From an uncultured Blautia sp. (GTDB lineage: Bacteria > Bacillota > Clostridia > Lachnospirales > Lachnospiraceae), in the NCBI GenBank assembly GCA_900541985.1, contig UQLX01000010.1, positions 1 through 64,000 on the forward strand: a stretch of DNA of 64,000 bases. The letters are read 5' to 3'. Under the pieces are notes generated by a model. The model saw only the letters and a list, made by a program, of their open reading frames with translations, was not told the DNA's origin and ran no database searches. Within the stretch, counting starts at the first letter, position 1, and the number at the start of each line of letters is the position of its first letter. Both the position numbers and the translations under genes were made by a program. Positions 33,311-42,508 of this stretch are shown here, in pieces.

Positions 33311-34753
33311 ATGAACTATATGGTTCCAGTGATCGGGAATGTGCTTGGCGTTCTTTATCAGAGCTGCGGGGCATCGCTGGTGATTGCGGTTCTTTTTATG
33401 AGTGTATACATGCAGGTCAAGAAAAAAGGTACGGAAGCGGTGATACGGACCTGGATACAGGAATTTCGAACCAGCAGGCAGTTTCGGAGAGAGTTCCTTC
33501 TGGTATTTTATGGATGTCTGGTTCTGTTCCGAACACTTTTCTGCAGAACTATCTGGGGAAATCCTCTGGACAGTGTGCTGGGAATCTGGGGATTACATAA
33601 GGCAGATGGAAGTATTTATACAGAAAATATGGAGAATCTGATCATGTTTCTGCCGCTGCTTCCTCTTTTATACCGGGTATGGGAATACAGGATCGATTAC
33701 AGAAAGAAAAAGGTGCAGGAGGTTCTGCTGAACAGTCTCTGGATCGGTTTCTTCTGCTCTTTGTGTATCGAGTGCTGTCAGCTTTTTCTGAAAATTGGAA
33801 CGTTTCAGCTTACGGATCTGTTTTTTAACAGCCTCGGAGGTGTGCTGGGCGGTATTCTTTACTGGGGCTTTGACCGAAGCAGAAAATATGTGGTAAAAAA
33901 TGTCAGAGAATTTGGCGGCTGGGATGTGGAACCGTGGAAGACAGGTGAACTGTCTGCGCAAAGCAGTACGGATATCGATTATCAGGCGATAGAAGCTATT
34001 GTCCGTAAGGCGGGTGAGAAACTGCGCCAGGCAAAGCCGTCGAGGGAGAATATCCACAAAAAAGAAGGAATTGCCAATTTCTGCACGGATTTTGACACAG
34101 AGATCCAGCGTTTTCTGATTCGTGAACTGAGTAAGATCCTGCCGGGAGCCACTTTTTTTGGTGAAGAGGATACAGAAGGAAATCAGGGAGCGGGAGCATC
34201 TGGTGAATATACATTTTATATTGATCCCATAGATGGAACTACAAATTTTATGTTTGATTATCATTTCAGCTGTATTTCTGTGGGTCTGGCACATCATGGA
34301 AGAACAGAGGCCGGATTTGTTTACGATCCCTATATGGACGAAATGTATGTGGGAATTTGCGGCAAGGGAAGTACGTTGAACGGGCAGAGGCTGCAAATGG
34401 AAAATATTTCTCTTGAAGAAGGAATTGCAGCTTTTGGGTGTGCAAGATATAATGAAGAAAAAATGGATGTTTTCTTTCAGACGGTAAGGGAGCTTTACAG
34501 GAGAAGTCTCTGTATTCGGAGCGGAGGATCTGCTGCACTGGATCTGTGCAGGATCGCTTCCGGAAGAAATGCGGTTTATCTGGAAATGAAGCTTCAGCCG
34601 TATGATTATGCTGCTGCTTCTGTCATCATCGAGGAGGCCGGAGGAGTGGTTGGGCAGATTGACGGGACATCCATTACGCTGGATCAGCCCTGTTCTGTGC
34701 TGGCAGGAACAAGAAAGGCAGTGGAAGAGACCAGAGAGCTGCTGCCACACTGA
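33311..34753 (+). CDS. VanZ-like membrane domain fused to inositol monophosphatase-family domain
   Basis: 480 residues from ATG 33311 (GAAAGGATGG just upstream). Residues about 1-195 carry four or five membrane helices in the VanZ pattern, with ENLIMFLPLLPLL and CIECCQLFLKIGTFQLTDLF matching VanZ's conserved N-x-xxF-P and E-x-x-Q...DL features. Residues about 215-480 are an inositol-phosphatase/FBPase-like domain with the metal sites GEED, IDPIDGTTNF and a late QPYDYAAASVI, where a D binds the third metal. The frame is continuous with no internal start of note. An integral membrane phosphatase acting on a sugar or nucleotide phosphate is the inference. Confidence 0.8.
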   Translation: MNYMVPVIGNVLGVLYQSCGASLVIAVLFMSVYMQVKKKGTEAVIRTWIQEFRTSRQFRREFLLVFYGCLVLFRTLFCRTIWGNPLDSVLGIWGLHKADGSIYTENMENLIMFLPLLPLLYRVWEYRIDYRKKKVQEVLLNSLWIGFFCSLCIECCQLFLKIGTFQLTDLFFNSLGGVLGGILYWGFDRSRKYVVKNVREFGGWDVEPWKTGELSAQSSTDIDYQAIEAIVRKAGEKLRQAKPSRENIHKKEGIANFCTDFDTEIQRFLIRELSKILPGATFFGEEDTEGNQGAGASGEYTFYIDPIDGTTNFMFDYHFSCISVGLAHHGRTEAGFVYDPYMDEMYVGICGKGSTLNGQRLQMENISLEEGIAAFGCARYNEEKMDVFFQTVRELYRRSLCIRSGGSAALDLCRIASGRNAVYLEMKLQPYDYAAASVIIEEAGGVVGQIDGTSITLDQPCSVLAGTRKAVEETRELLPH

Positions 34754-34767
34754 CGAAAGGTGATTTA

Positions 34768-35808
34768 ATGACAAAAAAACAGAGATTTGGAATGGGCACA
34801 GTTTTAGCAGGTGCGGTACTGACAGCGCTCGTTTTCAGTCCCGTTCAGGCAAAAACACAAAAATATACAAATACAGATTTTGCCATGAATACAGTTGTCT
34901 CAGAAACTTTGTATACAAAAGGCAAAGATCTGAATCCTTCTATCGGAAAGCTTCTGAAAAAAACAGAGGAGGAGCTTCTTTCCTGGACAGAAGAAGACTC
35001 TCAGATTTCTCAGGTGAATCAGGCGGGAGGAGAAACGGTGGAGGTTTCTGCCGAGCTTACGGATTATCTGCAAAAAATACAGCAGCTTGCAGAAGATTCA
35101 GAGGGAGCCTTTGATCCCACACTGGGCAAAGTGATCCGTCTCTGGGACATTGGAGGAGAAAATGCAGGGATTCCTCAGGCGGGAGAACTGGAATCGCTTC
35201 TCAAAGAAACCGGATATGAAAAGCTGGAGCTTGACGGAAATAAGGTAACATTAAAAGATGGCGCCACCCTCGATCTGGGAGCGGCTGGCAAGGGAATTGG
35301 CTGTGATCTGGTTATGGAGCTTCTAAAACAGGATGCGGATGTTTCCGGTATGATTCTGAATCTGGGAGGCAGCAGCGTGATGGCTTATGGAGAGAAACCG
35401 GATCAGTCAGACTGGAGAGTAGCCATACGGGATCCAAGAGAACCGGAGGGAGACTATCTGGGAGCTGTTACTCTGAAGGGGGGAGAATTTCTTTCCACCT
35501 CCGGAGATTATGAACGGTATTTTATGGAAGATGGAAAAAGATATCATCACATTCTTGATCCAAAAACCGGATACCCTGTATGGAACGGGCTTACTTCTGT
35601 AACAGTTGTCTGCGACAGCGGACTTTTTGCAGATGGTCTTTCTACGGCGTGTTTTGTGCTGGGAAAAGAAAAAGCGCTTCCTGTTCTGGAAAAATATGGA
35701 GCAGATGCAGCTTTTGTAGATGAGGATCATAAGGTATATCTTACAGAAGGAATGAAAGAGCGATTTGAGCTTATGAAAAATATTTATGAGACAGAAATAC
35801 TGAAATAA
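34768..35808 (+). CDS. apbE: FAD:protein FMN transferase ApbE, secreted
   Basis: 346 residues with a signal peptide (MTKKQR, hydrophobic core, FSPVQA near residue 28) and no lipobox, so a cell-surface or soluble extracytoplasmic form. The ApbE fold shows GAFDPTLGKVIRLWD, TLDLGAAGKGIGCD, NLGGSSVMAYG, the catalytic-site HHILDPKTGYP, and DGLSTACFVLG. ApbE attaches FMN by a phosphoester bond to Thr or Ser in (S/T)GA(T/S) motifs. Likely targets are the RnfD- and RnfG-like proteins 3-7 kb away. It follows the VanZ-IMPase gene after 14 bases. Confidence 0.93.
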   Translation: MTKKQRFGMGTVLAGAVLTALVFSPVQAKTQKYTNTDFAMNTVVSETLYTKGKDLNPSIGKLLKKTEEELLSWTEEDSQISQVNQAGGETVEVSAELTDYLQKIQQLAEDSEGAFDPTLGKVIRLWDIGGENAGIPQAGELESLLKETGYEKLELDGNKVTLKDGATLDLGAAGKGIGCDLVMELLKQDADVSGMILNLGGSSVMAYGEKPDQSDWRVAIRDPREPEGDYLGAVTLKGGEFLSTSGDYERYFMEDGKRYHHILDPKTGYPVWNGLTSVTVVCDSGLFADGLSTACFVLGKEKALPVLEKYGADAAFVDEDHKVYLTEGMKERFELMKNIYETEILK

Positions 35809-35815
35809 TAGACAG

Positions 35816-35850
35816 AAAAAAGGATACGCTTTACAGGCGTATCCTTTTTG
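35816..35850. terminator. Bidirectional terminator between apbE and the Gx transporter gene
   Basis: AAAAAGGATACGC pairs with GCGTATCCTTTTT around TTTACAG. It overlaps the last codons of the minus-strand gene. Confidence 0.8.
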
Positions 35851-36316
35851 TGACTTCTCCGGTAAGAAATCCGATCAGGAGTCCGGTTACAACGCCGGAG
35901 ATCAGAAGAGCCGGAGCGTAATAAAGAAGGCTGGTATTTTCTACAATGAGAGCGGCGACGATCAGCTGCCCGATATTGTGGGAAACACCTCCGGCAACGC
36001 TGATCCCAGGGATACTGAAGCCGGAAAATTTTTTCATCAGAGTCATGACTGTAAGGCTTAGAGCAGCTCCTGCCAGACTGTAGAGGATGCTGAACATATT
36101 TCCAAAAAGGAAACCGATCACCAGAATCCTTACTGCGGAAACCAGAGCGGCTTCCTTCCAGGTGTATTTTTCAAGGATAAAGAGTACGGCAAGGTTTGCC
36201 AGTCCCAGTTTCATACCGGGAATTCCTGCAAAAAACGGGATCAGAGATTCCACATAGCCAAAGATAATGGCAACAGCGGCAAAAAGTCCCAGATAGGCTG
36301 TTTTTTTATGGTTCAT
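35831..36316 (-). CDS. Gx transporter / EetB-like membrane protein
   Basis: 161 residues, five or six membrane helices, with SLIPFFAGIPGMKLGLANL, FLFGNMFSILYSLAGAALSL and GGVSHNIGQLIVAA. This fits the family once called heptaprenyl diphosphate synthase component I and now often Gx transporter, to which EetB of the Listeria extracellular electron transfer locus belongs. It starts three bases after the EetA-like gene. The pairing with the NusG-II protein and ApbE suggests a role in flavin-linked electron transfer. Direct function is unproven. Confidence 0.8.
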   Translation of the reverse strand: MNHKKTAYLGLFAAVAIIFGYVESLIPFFAGIPGMKLGLANLAVLFILEKYTWKEAALVSAVRILVIGFLFGNMFSILYSLAGAALSLTVMTLMKKFSGFSIPGISVAGGVSHNIGQLIVAALIVENTSLLYYAPALLISGVVTGLLIGFLTGEVTKRIRL

Positions 36317-36319
36317 AAT

Positions 36320-36694
36320 TTATACTGCCGTATCAAATTCCGGAGAGGACTCTTCGGAACCGGCGGCTTTTACTCCTTCTATGACAATTTTATTGGGAAG
36401 GCAGACGATCGTCCCGCCGGAGCTTCCCACGGCTTTTTGCTTTATGCAGAGGTGATCCGGGCAATCTGCCCCGATCATTTTTATTTGCCCGTCCCTGATC
36501 TCGCAGACATTGGTCTCTCCGATGGAGATCACCTGATCCTGAGAAAGGGAGTAGGTTCCATATTCTTCTCCGTTTACCGTGATCCTTACGGAACCGTAGT
36601 CGCCCTTTCGGATCAGAAGTATAATACCCCACAGAAGCAGGGCTGAGGCAAGTATGGAGATGATAAAGATAACTTCCTTTTTTTTCAAATGCAA
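36320..36694 (-). CDS. NusG domain II / EetA-like membrane-anchored protein
   Basis: 124 residues. A single N-terminal helix (VIFIISILASALLLWGIILL) anchors an extracytoplasmic NusG domain II, with VRITVNGEEYGTYSLSQDQV, NVCEIRDGQIKMIGADCPDH and LCIKQ, followed by GGTIVCLPNKIVIEG. The two Cys of DCPDHLC and the CLP strand are typical. EetA of Listeria has this domain. It is the first gene of a two-gene minus-strand unit with the EetB-like gene and is divergent from secA. Confidence 0.82.
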   Translation of the reverse strand: MHLKKKEVIFIISILASALLLWGIILLIRKGDYGSVRITVNGEEYGTYSLSQDQVISIGETNVCEIRDGQIKMIGADCPDHLCIKQKAVGSSGGTIVCLPNKIVIEGVKAAGSEESSPEFDTAV

Positions 36695-36812
36695 TTCCTT
36701 TCTTTTATAAAAAGTGGATATGCCGACATCAAAAGAAAAATGTCAGGCTGTTTCCATAACTCGAAGCTAATCATAGCACAGGGGGAAAAATATGACAAGC
36801 CTGAGAAAATCA

Positions 36813-36841
36813 TTGTTTTCCATTTAAGAAAGTGATAGAAT
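36813..36841 (+). promoter_or_regulatory. Candidate secA promoter
   Basis: TTGTTT (36813-36818), 17-base spacer, TAGAAT (36836-36841), with a leader of about 75 bases before secA. Confidence 0.5.
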
Positions 36842-36923
36842 AGAATAGATTTATTATATTAACTAAATTACGGAGGATTCCGTAGAACAGATTTTATAGA
36901 ATAAAACAAACAGGAGTATATTT

Positions 36924-39500
36924 ATGAACGTGTTTTCAAAAGTATTCGGAACGCACAGCCAGCGTGAGGTCAAGCGTATCATGCCGCTTGTGGAAAAAAC
37001 AGAAGCTCTGCGTCCGGAGATGCAGAAATTAACGGATGAGGAACTGAGAGACAAGACAAGAGAGTACAAGAAACGTCTGGAAGAAGGTGCAACTCTGGAT
37101 GATCTTCTTCCAGAGGCTTTTGCAACGGTACGCGAAGCGGCAAAGCGTGTACTTGGAATGGAACATTATCGTGTTCAGATCATTGGCGGTGTGATTCTTC
37201 ATCAGGGACGAATTGCAGAGATGAAAACCGGTGAAGGTAAGACCCTTGTATCTACACTTCCGGCATATCTGAATGCCCTGGAAGGCAGAGGCGTGCATAT
37301 TGTTACTGTCAACGACTATCTGGCAAAGCGTGATGCTGAGTGGATGGGCAAGGTTCATGAGTTCCTGGGACTGACGGTAGGCGTGGTATTAAACGATATG
37401 AAGCCAGAGGAACGCCGTGCAGCTTATGGATGTGATATTACCTATGTGACAAATAACGAGCTGGGATTTGATTACCTGCGTGACAACATGGTTATTTATA
37501 AAGAACAGCTTGTACAGAGAGAACTTCACTACTGCATTATTGATGAGGTGGACTCTGTCCTTATTGATGAGGCACGTACTCCTCTGATCATTTCCGGACA
37601 GAGTGGCAAATCCACCAAGCTTTATGAGGTATGTGATATTCTGGCGCAGCAGCTGGAGCGCGGTGAGGCCAGCCATGAAATGACCAAGATGGCAGCCATC
37701 ATGGGTGAAGAGGTTATTGAGACCGGAGACTTTGTGGTAAACGAAAAAGATAAGATCGTGAACCTGACAGAGCGCGGTGTTAAGAGAGTTGAGAAATTTT
37801 TTAATATCGAAAACCTTGCGGATCCGGAAAACCTGGAGATCCAGCATAATGTCATTCTGGCGCTGCGTGCCCATAATCTGATGCATAAGGATCAGGACTA
37901 TGTGGTAAAGGATGATGAGATCCTGATCGTTGATGAATTTACCGGACGTATTATGCCGGGCCGCCGTTATTCTGACGGTCTTCATCAGGCAATCGAAGCC
38001 AAGGAGCATGTAAAAGTAAAACGTGAGAGTAAGACACTTGCCACCATTACTTTCCAGAATTTCTTTAACAAATATGATAAAAAAGGCGGTATGACAGGTA
38101 CAGCTCTGACAGAGGAAAAAGAGTTCCGCGATATCTACGGAATGGATGTTGTGGAGATCCCCACCAATAAGCCGGTACAGCGTAAAGACCTGGAAGACGC
38201 TGTATATATGACAAAGAAAGAAAAATTCAACGCAGTTGTTGAGGCTGTGAAGGAAGCCCATGAGAGACAGCAGCCGGTTCTGGTAGGTACCATTACCATC
38301 GAAACATCTGAGCTTCTCAGCAAAATGCTCCGTCGTCAGGGAATCCAGCATAATGTCCTGAATGCGAAATTCCATGAACTGGAGGCTGAGATCGTTGCAC
38401 AGGCAGGTCAGGCCGGAGCTGTTACCATTGCTACCAACATGGCAGGCCGTGGTACGGATATCAAGCTGGATGATGTGGCGAGAGAGGCTGGCGGTCTGAA
38501 GATCATCGGTACAGAACGACATGAGTCCAGACGTATTGATAATCAGCTCCGCGGACGTTCCGGACGTCAGGGAGATCCGGGTGAATCCCGCTTCTATATT
38601 TCTCTGGAGGACGATCTGATGCGTCTCTTTGGATCTGAGCGTCTGATGAAGGTATTTACTTCTCTTGGAGTTGCCGAAAACGAGCAGATCGAACATAAGA
38701 TGCTTTCCAATGCGATTCAGAAAGCACAGGAGAAGATCGAGTTTAACAACTTTGGTATTCGTAAAAATCTTCTTGATTATGACCAGGTAAACAACGAACA
38801 GCGTGAGATCATTTATAAAGAGCGCCGTCAGGTTCTGGACGGAGAGAACATGCGTGATTCCATTTATAAGATGATCACTGATATTGTGGACAATACAGTG
38901 GACAGATGCTTCTCAGATGATGTAGATGCTGTTGAGTGGAATCTTGAAGAATTTAACACAATCCTTCTTCCGATCATTCCTATTCAGGCTCTTACTGAAG
39001 AAAAGGTAAAGGGCAAGAAGAAAAATGAAATGAAGCATATCCTGAAAGAAGAAGCGGTGAAGCTTTATGAAGCGAAAGAATCCGAATTCCCGGAACCGGA
39101 GCAGCTGCGCGAGCTTGAACGTGTGGTTCTTCTGAAGTCTATCGACAGTAAGTGGATGGACCATATTGACGATATGGAAATCCTTCGTCAGGGTATCGGA
39201 CTGGTTGGCTACGGCCAGAGAGATCCGGTTGTGGAATATAAGATGAGCGCTTATGATATGTTCAATGAGATGACAAACTCCATCCAGGAGGATACCGTTC
39301 GTATGCTGTATCATGTTCATGTTGAACAGAAGATCGAGCGTGAGCAGGTTGCCAAGGTTACCGGAACCAACAAGGATGATTCCAGTGTACGTAAACCTGT
39401 TCAGAGAAAAGAAGAAAAGGTTTATCCGAATGATCCATGTCCGTGCGGAAGCGGCAAGAAATATAAACAGTGCTGCGGACGTAAGGCAATGAAAGCATAA
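36924..39500 (+). CDS. secA: Preprotein translocase ATPase SecA
   Basis: 858 residues, full length. It has MKTGEGKTL (Walker A), DEVDSVLIDEARTPL (Walker B), VDEFTGRIMPGRRYSDG, MAGRGTDIKLDD and RIDNQLRGRSGRQGDPG in the second nucleotide-binding domain, then the helical wing/scaffold part. The C-terminal zinc finger CPCGSGKKYKQCCG is intact. SecA drives pre-proteins through SecYEG. GGAGTATATTT precedes ATG 36924. It is monocistronic and ends at a terminator. Confidence 0.97.
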   Translation: MNVFSKVFGTHSQREVKRIMPLVEKTEALRPEMQKLTDEELRDKTREYKKRLEEGATLDDLLPEAFATVREAAKRVLGMEHYRVQIIGGVILHQGRIAEMKTGEGKTLVSTLPAYLNALEGRGVHIVTVNDYLAKRDAEWMGKVHEFLGLTVGVVLNDMKPEERRAAYGCDITYVTNNELGFDYLRDNMVIYKEQLVQRELHYCIIDEVDSVLIDEARTPLIISGQSGKSTKLYEVCDILAQQLERGEASHEMTKMAAIMGEEVIETGDFVVNEKDKIVNLTERGVKRVEKFFNIENLADPENLEIQHNVILALRAHNLMHKDQDYVVKDDEILIVDEFTGRIMPGRRYSDGLHQAIEAKEHVKVKRESKTLATITFQNFFNKYDKKGGMTGTALTEEKEFRDIYGMDVVEIPTNKPVQRKDLEDAVYMTKKEKFNAVVEAVKEAHERQQPVLVGTITIETSELLSKMLRRQGIQHNVLNAKFHELEAEIVAQAGQAGAVTIATNMAGRGTDIKLDDVAREAGGLKIIGTERHESRRIDNQLRGRSGRQGDPGESRFYISLEDDLMRLFGSERLMKVFTSLGVAENEQIEHKMLSNAIQKAQEKIEFNNFGIRKNLLDYDQVNNEQREIIYKERRQVLDGENMRDSIYKMITDIVDNTVDRCFSDDVDAVEWNLEEFNTILLPIIPIQALTEEKVKGKKKNEMKHILKEEAVKLYEAKESEFPEPEQLRELERVVLLKSIDSKWMDHIDDMEILRQGIGLVGYGQRDPVVEYKMSAYDMFNEMTNSIQEDTVRMLYHVHVEQKIEREQVAKVTGTNKDDSSVRKPVQRKEEKVYPNDPCPCGSGKKYKQCCGRKAMKA

Positions 39501-39506
39501 AACAGA

Positions 39507-39555
39507 AGGGTTGTCAGAAATTCACTGAAAAAGAGAATCTGGCAGCCCTCTTTTG
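39507..39555 (+). terminator. Terminator after secA
   Basis: AGGGTTGTCAGA (39507-39518) pairs with TCTGGCAGCCCT (39538-39549), followed by CTTTTG. Confidence 0.7.
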
Positions 39556-39578
39556 TTCAGGACAGGAGATTTGGCATT

Positions 39579-40511
39579 ATGGTAAAAATTGATCTGATCA
39601 CCGGCTTTCTGGGAGCAGGTAAGACAACCTTTATAAAAAAATATGCCTCCTATCTTTTAAAGCAGGGACAGAATATCGGAATCATAGAAAACGATTTCGG
39701 CGCAGTTAATGTGGATATGATGTTTCTGAAGGATCTGGAGGGAGAGAACTGTGAGTTGGAAATGATCGCAGGCGGCTGCGACAGAGAGACGCACAGAAGA
39801 AGATTTAAGACGAAACTGATCGCCATGGGAATGTGCGGATACGACAGAGTGATCGTGGAGCCTTCCGGGATCTTTGATGTGGACGAGTTTTTTGATGTAC
39901 TTTATGAGGAGCCGCTGGACCGCTGGTATGAGATCGGAAATGTGATCGCAGTGGTGGACGGCGGTCTGGAAGAAAAGCTTTCGGACCAGGCGGAATATCT
40001 GCTGACATCAGAGGCGGCATCCGCAGGCTGTGTAGTGCTGAGCAGATGCGATGAGGTTTCGGAAGAACAAAAGAAAGCCGTGACAGAGCACCTGGAGCGG
40101 GCAATGAAAAATGTCCGCTCCAGACGAACATTTGAGGGAGATATTTTTTCAAAAGACTGGGAAAAACTGACCGATCAGGATTATGACCGACTGCTGAAGT
40201 GCGGATACCGCTCCACAGCCTACGAAAAAAAGCACTTTTCAGAGGAAAAATTTACTTCTCTTTATTTTATGAATCTTGCATTTCCTGCAGAAGAGCTGGC
40301 CTGCAGGTCAGAAAAGATCATGGCTGATCCGGACTGCGGATCTGTTTTTCGGATCAAGGGATTTGGCAAAAACAGAGAGGGACAGTGGATGGAGCTGAAT
40401 GCTGCCCGTGGAAAAGCCGCTCTGCGTCCGATCAGTGCAGGGCAGGAAGTTCTGATCGTTATCGGTGAAAACCCTGTAAAAGAAAAAATTGAAGCATACT
40501 TTGCCGGATAA
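39579..40511 (+). CDS. G3E-family GTPase (CobW/COG0523-like), non-canonical metal motif
   Basis: 310 residues. The P-loop GFLGAGKTTF and the G3-like IVEPSGIFD are standard, and the C-terminal domain reads FTSLYFMNLAFPAEEL to the end. In place of the usual CxCC metal-binding motif after the switch region, the sequence has MIAGGCDRETHRRR, with only one Cys. COG0523 proteins load metals (Zn, Co, Ni) into enzymes; this branch may not bind metal the same way. It follows secA by 78 bases. Confidence 0.78.
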   Translation: MVKIDLITGFLGAGKTTFIKKYASYLLKQGQNIGIIENDFGAVNVDMMFLKDLEGENCELEMIAGGCDRETHRRRFKTKLIAMGMCGYDRVIVEPSGIFDVDEFFDVLYEEPLDRWYEIGNVIAVVDGGLEEKLSDQAEYLLTSEAASAGCVVLSRCDEVSEEQKKAVTEHLERAMKNVRSRRTFEGDIFSKDWEKLTDQDYDRLLKCGYRSTAYEKKHFSEEKFTSLYFMNLAFPAEELACRSEKIMADPDCGSVFRIKGFGKNREGQWMELNAARGKAALRPISAGQEVLIVIGENPVKEKIEAYFAG

Positions 40512-40652
40512 GAGAACCGGAGGCCTGTTTTTTGAATCACAGTTAAATTTTTTGCTTTTTACTTAACATCTGTTCAGTTGTGAGAAGACATTCTCTCTGC
40601 TATGATAAAAGCAGCAGAGGCCGATGCGGAAAAAAGCAAAGGAGACTATTTT

Positions 40653-41672
40653 ATGAGAATCGGTGAGGTTATCAGAACATACAGAAAAAGCAGAAATCTG
40701 ACGCAGGAGGAAATGGCGAGACGCCTTGGCGTGACGGCTCCGGCAGTGAATAAATGGGAGAACAATGTCTCTTTGCCGGATATTACCCTTCTTGCGCCTA
40801 TTGCAAGAGTGCTGGAGACAACGCCGGATACGCTGCTTTCTTTCCGGGAGGAGCTTACACAGGAAGAGGTTCGTGCAATCGTTCTGGAAGCAGAAGGAAA
40901 ATTTCAAAAGAGCAGTTTTGCGGAAGCCTTTGATTTTTGCAGGAAAAAAATCTGTCAGTATCCCGGCTGCAGCAGACTGGTCCTTCATCTTGCCATGACG
41001 CTGGATGGATGGAGGATCCTGAAAGGGACTTCAGATCCGGAAAAAATGAAAGAATACGACCGGGAGATTCTGGGATGGTATAAGCAGGCGCTGGAAAGTG
41101 AAGATTCTGAGATCCGGGAACGGGCCGCAGATGCCCTGTTCGGCTATTATTACCGCAATGAGGATTATGAAAAGGCAGAAGCCTGTCTGAGCTATTTTTC
41201 CCGGCTGGATCCGGTGAAAAAGATCCATAAGGCACAGCTTTGTGAAATAAAAGGTGACCGGAACGGAGCCTTTAAAGAATATGAAGAGCTGCTTTTTCAG
41301 GTAAATAACGTAGCGGAAATGGCGCTGGGCGGTATATTTATGCTGGCAGAAAAGGATGGAGATTTTCAGAAAGCCAGAAGGATCACAGAAAAAATGACAG
41401 GGCTTGCAGAGCTTTTTGAATCTGGAGAATATCATAAGATCTCCGCACAGCTGCAGATTCCCCTGATGGAAAAAGACAGGGAAAAAGTCAGAGAATACAT
41501 GAAAAAATTAACAGATGCCGTAGAGGAAATGGATGCATACAGACATTCGGAGCTCTATGAACATATGGAATTTAAGGAATTGAGTCCTGAATTTGTGGAA
41601 CAAATGAAGACCACTCTGTCCGAAAGCTTCCGAAAGGATCCGGTATACGGCTTCGTATTTGAGGAGGAATAA
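40653..41672 (+). CDS. XRE regulator with TPR-like C-terminal domain
   Basis: 339 residues from ATG 40653 (AAAGGAGAC upstream); an earlier in-frame ATG at 40602 has no site. An N-terminal helix-turn-helix, LTQEEMARRLGVTAPAVNKWENN (about 16-38), is followed by about 270 residues of helix pairs (e.g. ADALFGYYYRNEDYEKAEAC) that look like TPR repeats. The layout resembles short XRE-TPR regulators, of which some bind peptides. Two adjacent genes point the same way: a HAD phosphatase follows within three bases, so it may be part of the unit. Confidence 0.8.
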   Translation: MRIGEVIRTYRKSRNLTQEEMARRLGVTAPAVNKWENNVSLPDITLLAPIARVLETTPDTLLSFREELTQEEVRAIVLEAEGKFQKSSFAEAFDFCRKKICQYPGCSRLVLHLAMTLDGWRILKGTSDPEKMKEYDREILGWYKQALESEDSEIRERAADALFGYYYRNEDYEKAEACLSYFSRLDPVKKIHKAQLCEIKGDRNGAFKEYEELLFQVNNVAEMALGGIFMLAEKDGDFQKARRITEKMTGLAELFESGEYHKISAQLQIPLMEKDREKVREYMKKLTDAVEEMDAYRHSELYEHMEFKELSPEFVEQMKTTLSESFRKDPVYGFVFEEE

Positions 41673-41674
41673 CT

Positions 41675-42508
41675 GTGGGAAAACACACAAAAATTTTATT
41701 TACAGATCTGGATGGCACTCTTCTGAATGATCAGAAGGAAGTAACTGCAGGAAATCAGGCTGCCATTGACCGGGCGCTGGAGCAGGGGCACAAGATCGTT
41801 GTGACAACAGGAAGACCCCTTGCCAGCGGCGTTCACATCGCGGAACGGATCGGGCTTACCAGGGAAGGCTGCTATGTGATCGCATTTAACGGCGGTCAGA
41901 TTTATGATCCGTTTCATAAAAAAACGATTTATGGAAAAACTTTTACAAAAGAAGTGGCAAAGCCTTTGTTTCAGGAGGCGCTGGATCGTGGGCTCCATGT
42001 GCAGTCCTATTCGGATACCAGTGTACTTGCCATGAAGGATACGCCGGAGCTGCATTATTATATAGACAGATCCACCGTTCCTTATGAGATCGTGCCGGAT
42101 GTGGATGCGGCCTTCCCTTTTGATCCGTATAAAATTCTTCTGGTAGGACTGGACAACCGTTCCGAACTGGAAAAATATCAGAGGGAATGTGTGGAGCCTC
42201 TGGAGGGAACGGTGCGGAGCTTCTTTTCTACAGAGTATTATCTGGAAATCGCACCGGAAGGAGTGTCAAAAGGATTTGCAGTAAAATGGATGTGTGATTA
42301 TCTGGGAATTCCGCTGGAAAATTCTGTGGCTGCCGGGGATGCTCCAAACGATGTGGAAATGATCCGGGCGGCGCATGTGGGTGCAGTTATGTGCAATGCC
42401 TATGAAGGAGTGGCAGAGCTGGGGGATTATGTGACGGAACGAGATAACAATCATGATGGTGTTGCGGAGATTATTGAACGTTTTCTGCTGAAAAAAGGTG
42501 ATGAGTGA
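41675..42508 (+). CDS. Cof-type HAD-IIB sugar/nucleotide phosphatase
   Basis: 277 residues from GTG 41675 (GAGGAGGAAT upstream). DLDGTLLND holds the nucleophile Asp near residue 11. TTGRPLASG is the Thr motif, KGFAVKWMCDYLGIP the Lys region, and GDAPNDVEMIRAAH the acidic pair binding Mg2+, with a C2B cap between them. It overlaps the next gene by eight bases. HAD-IIB proteins dephosphorylate sugar phosphates or flavin precursors; the exact substrate is unknown. Confidence 0.88.
   Translation: MGKHTKILFTDLDGTLLNDQKEVTAGNQAAIDRALEQGHKIVVTTGRPLASGVHIAERIGLTREGCYVIAFNGGQIYDPFHKKTIYGKTFTKEVAKPLFQEALDRGLHVQSYSDTSVLAMKDTPELHYYIDRSTVPYEIVPDVDAAFPFDPYKILLVGLDNRSELEKYQRECVEPLEGTVRSFFSTEYYLEIAPEGVSKGFAVKWMCDYLGIPLENSVAAGDAPNDVEMIRAAHVGAVMCNAYEGVAELGDYVTERDNNHDGVAEIIERFLLKKGDE

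Noticed and set aside
37389..38696. 435-codon frame antisense to secA
   Set aside because: No motifs or ribosome site; secA is unambiguous on the other strand.
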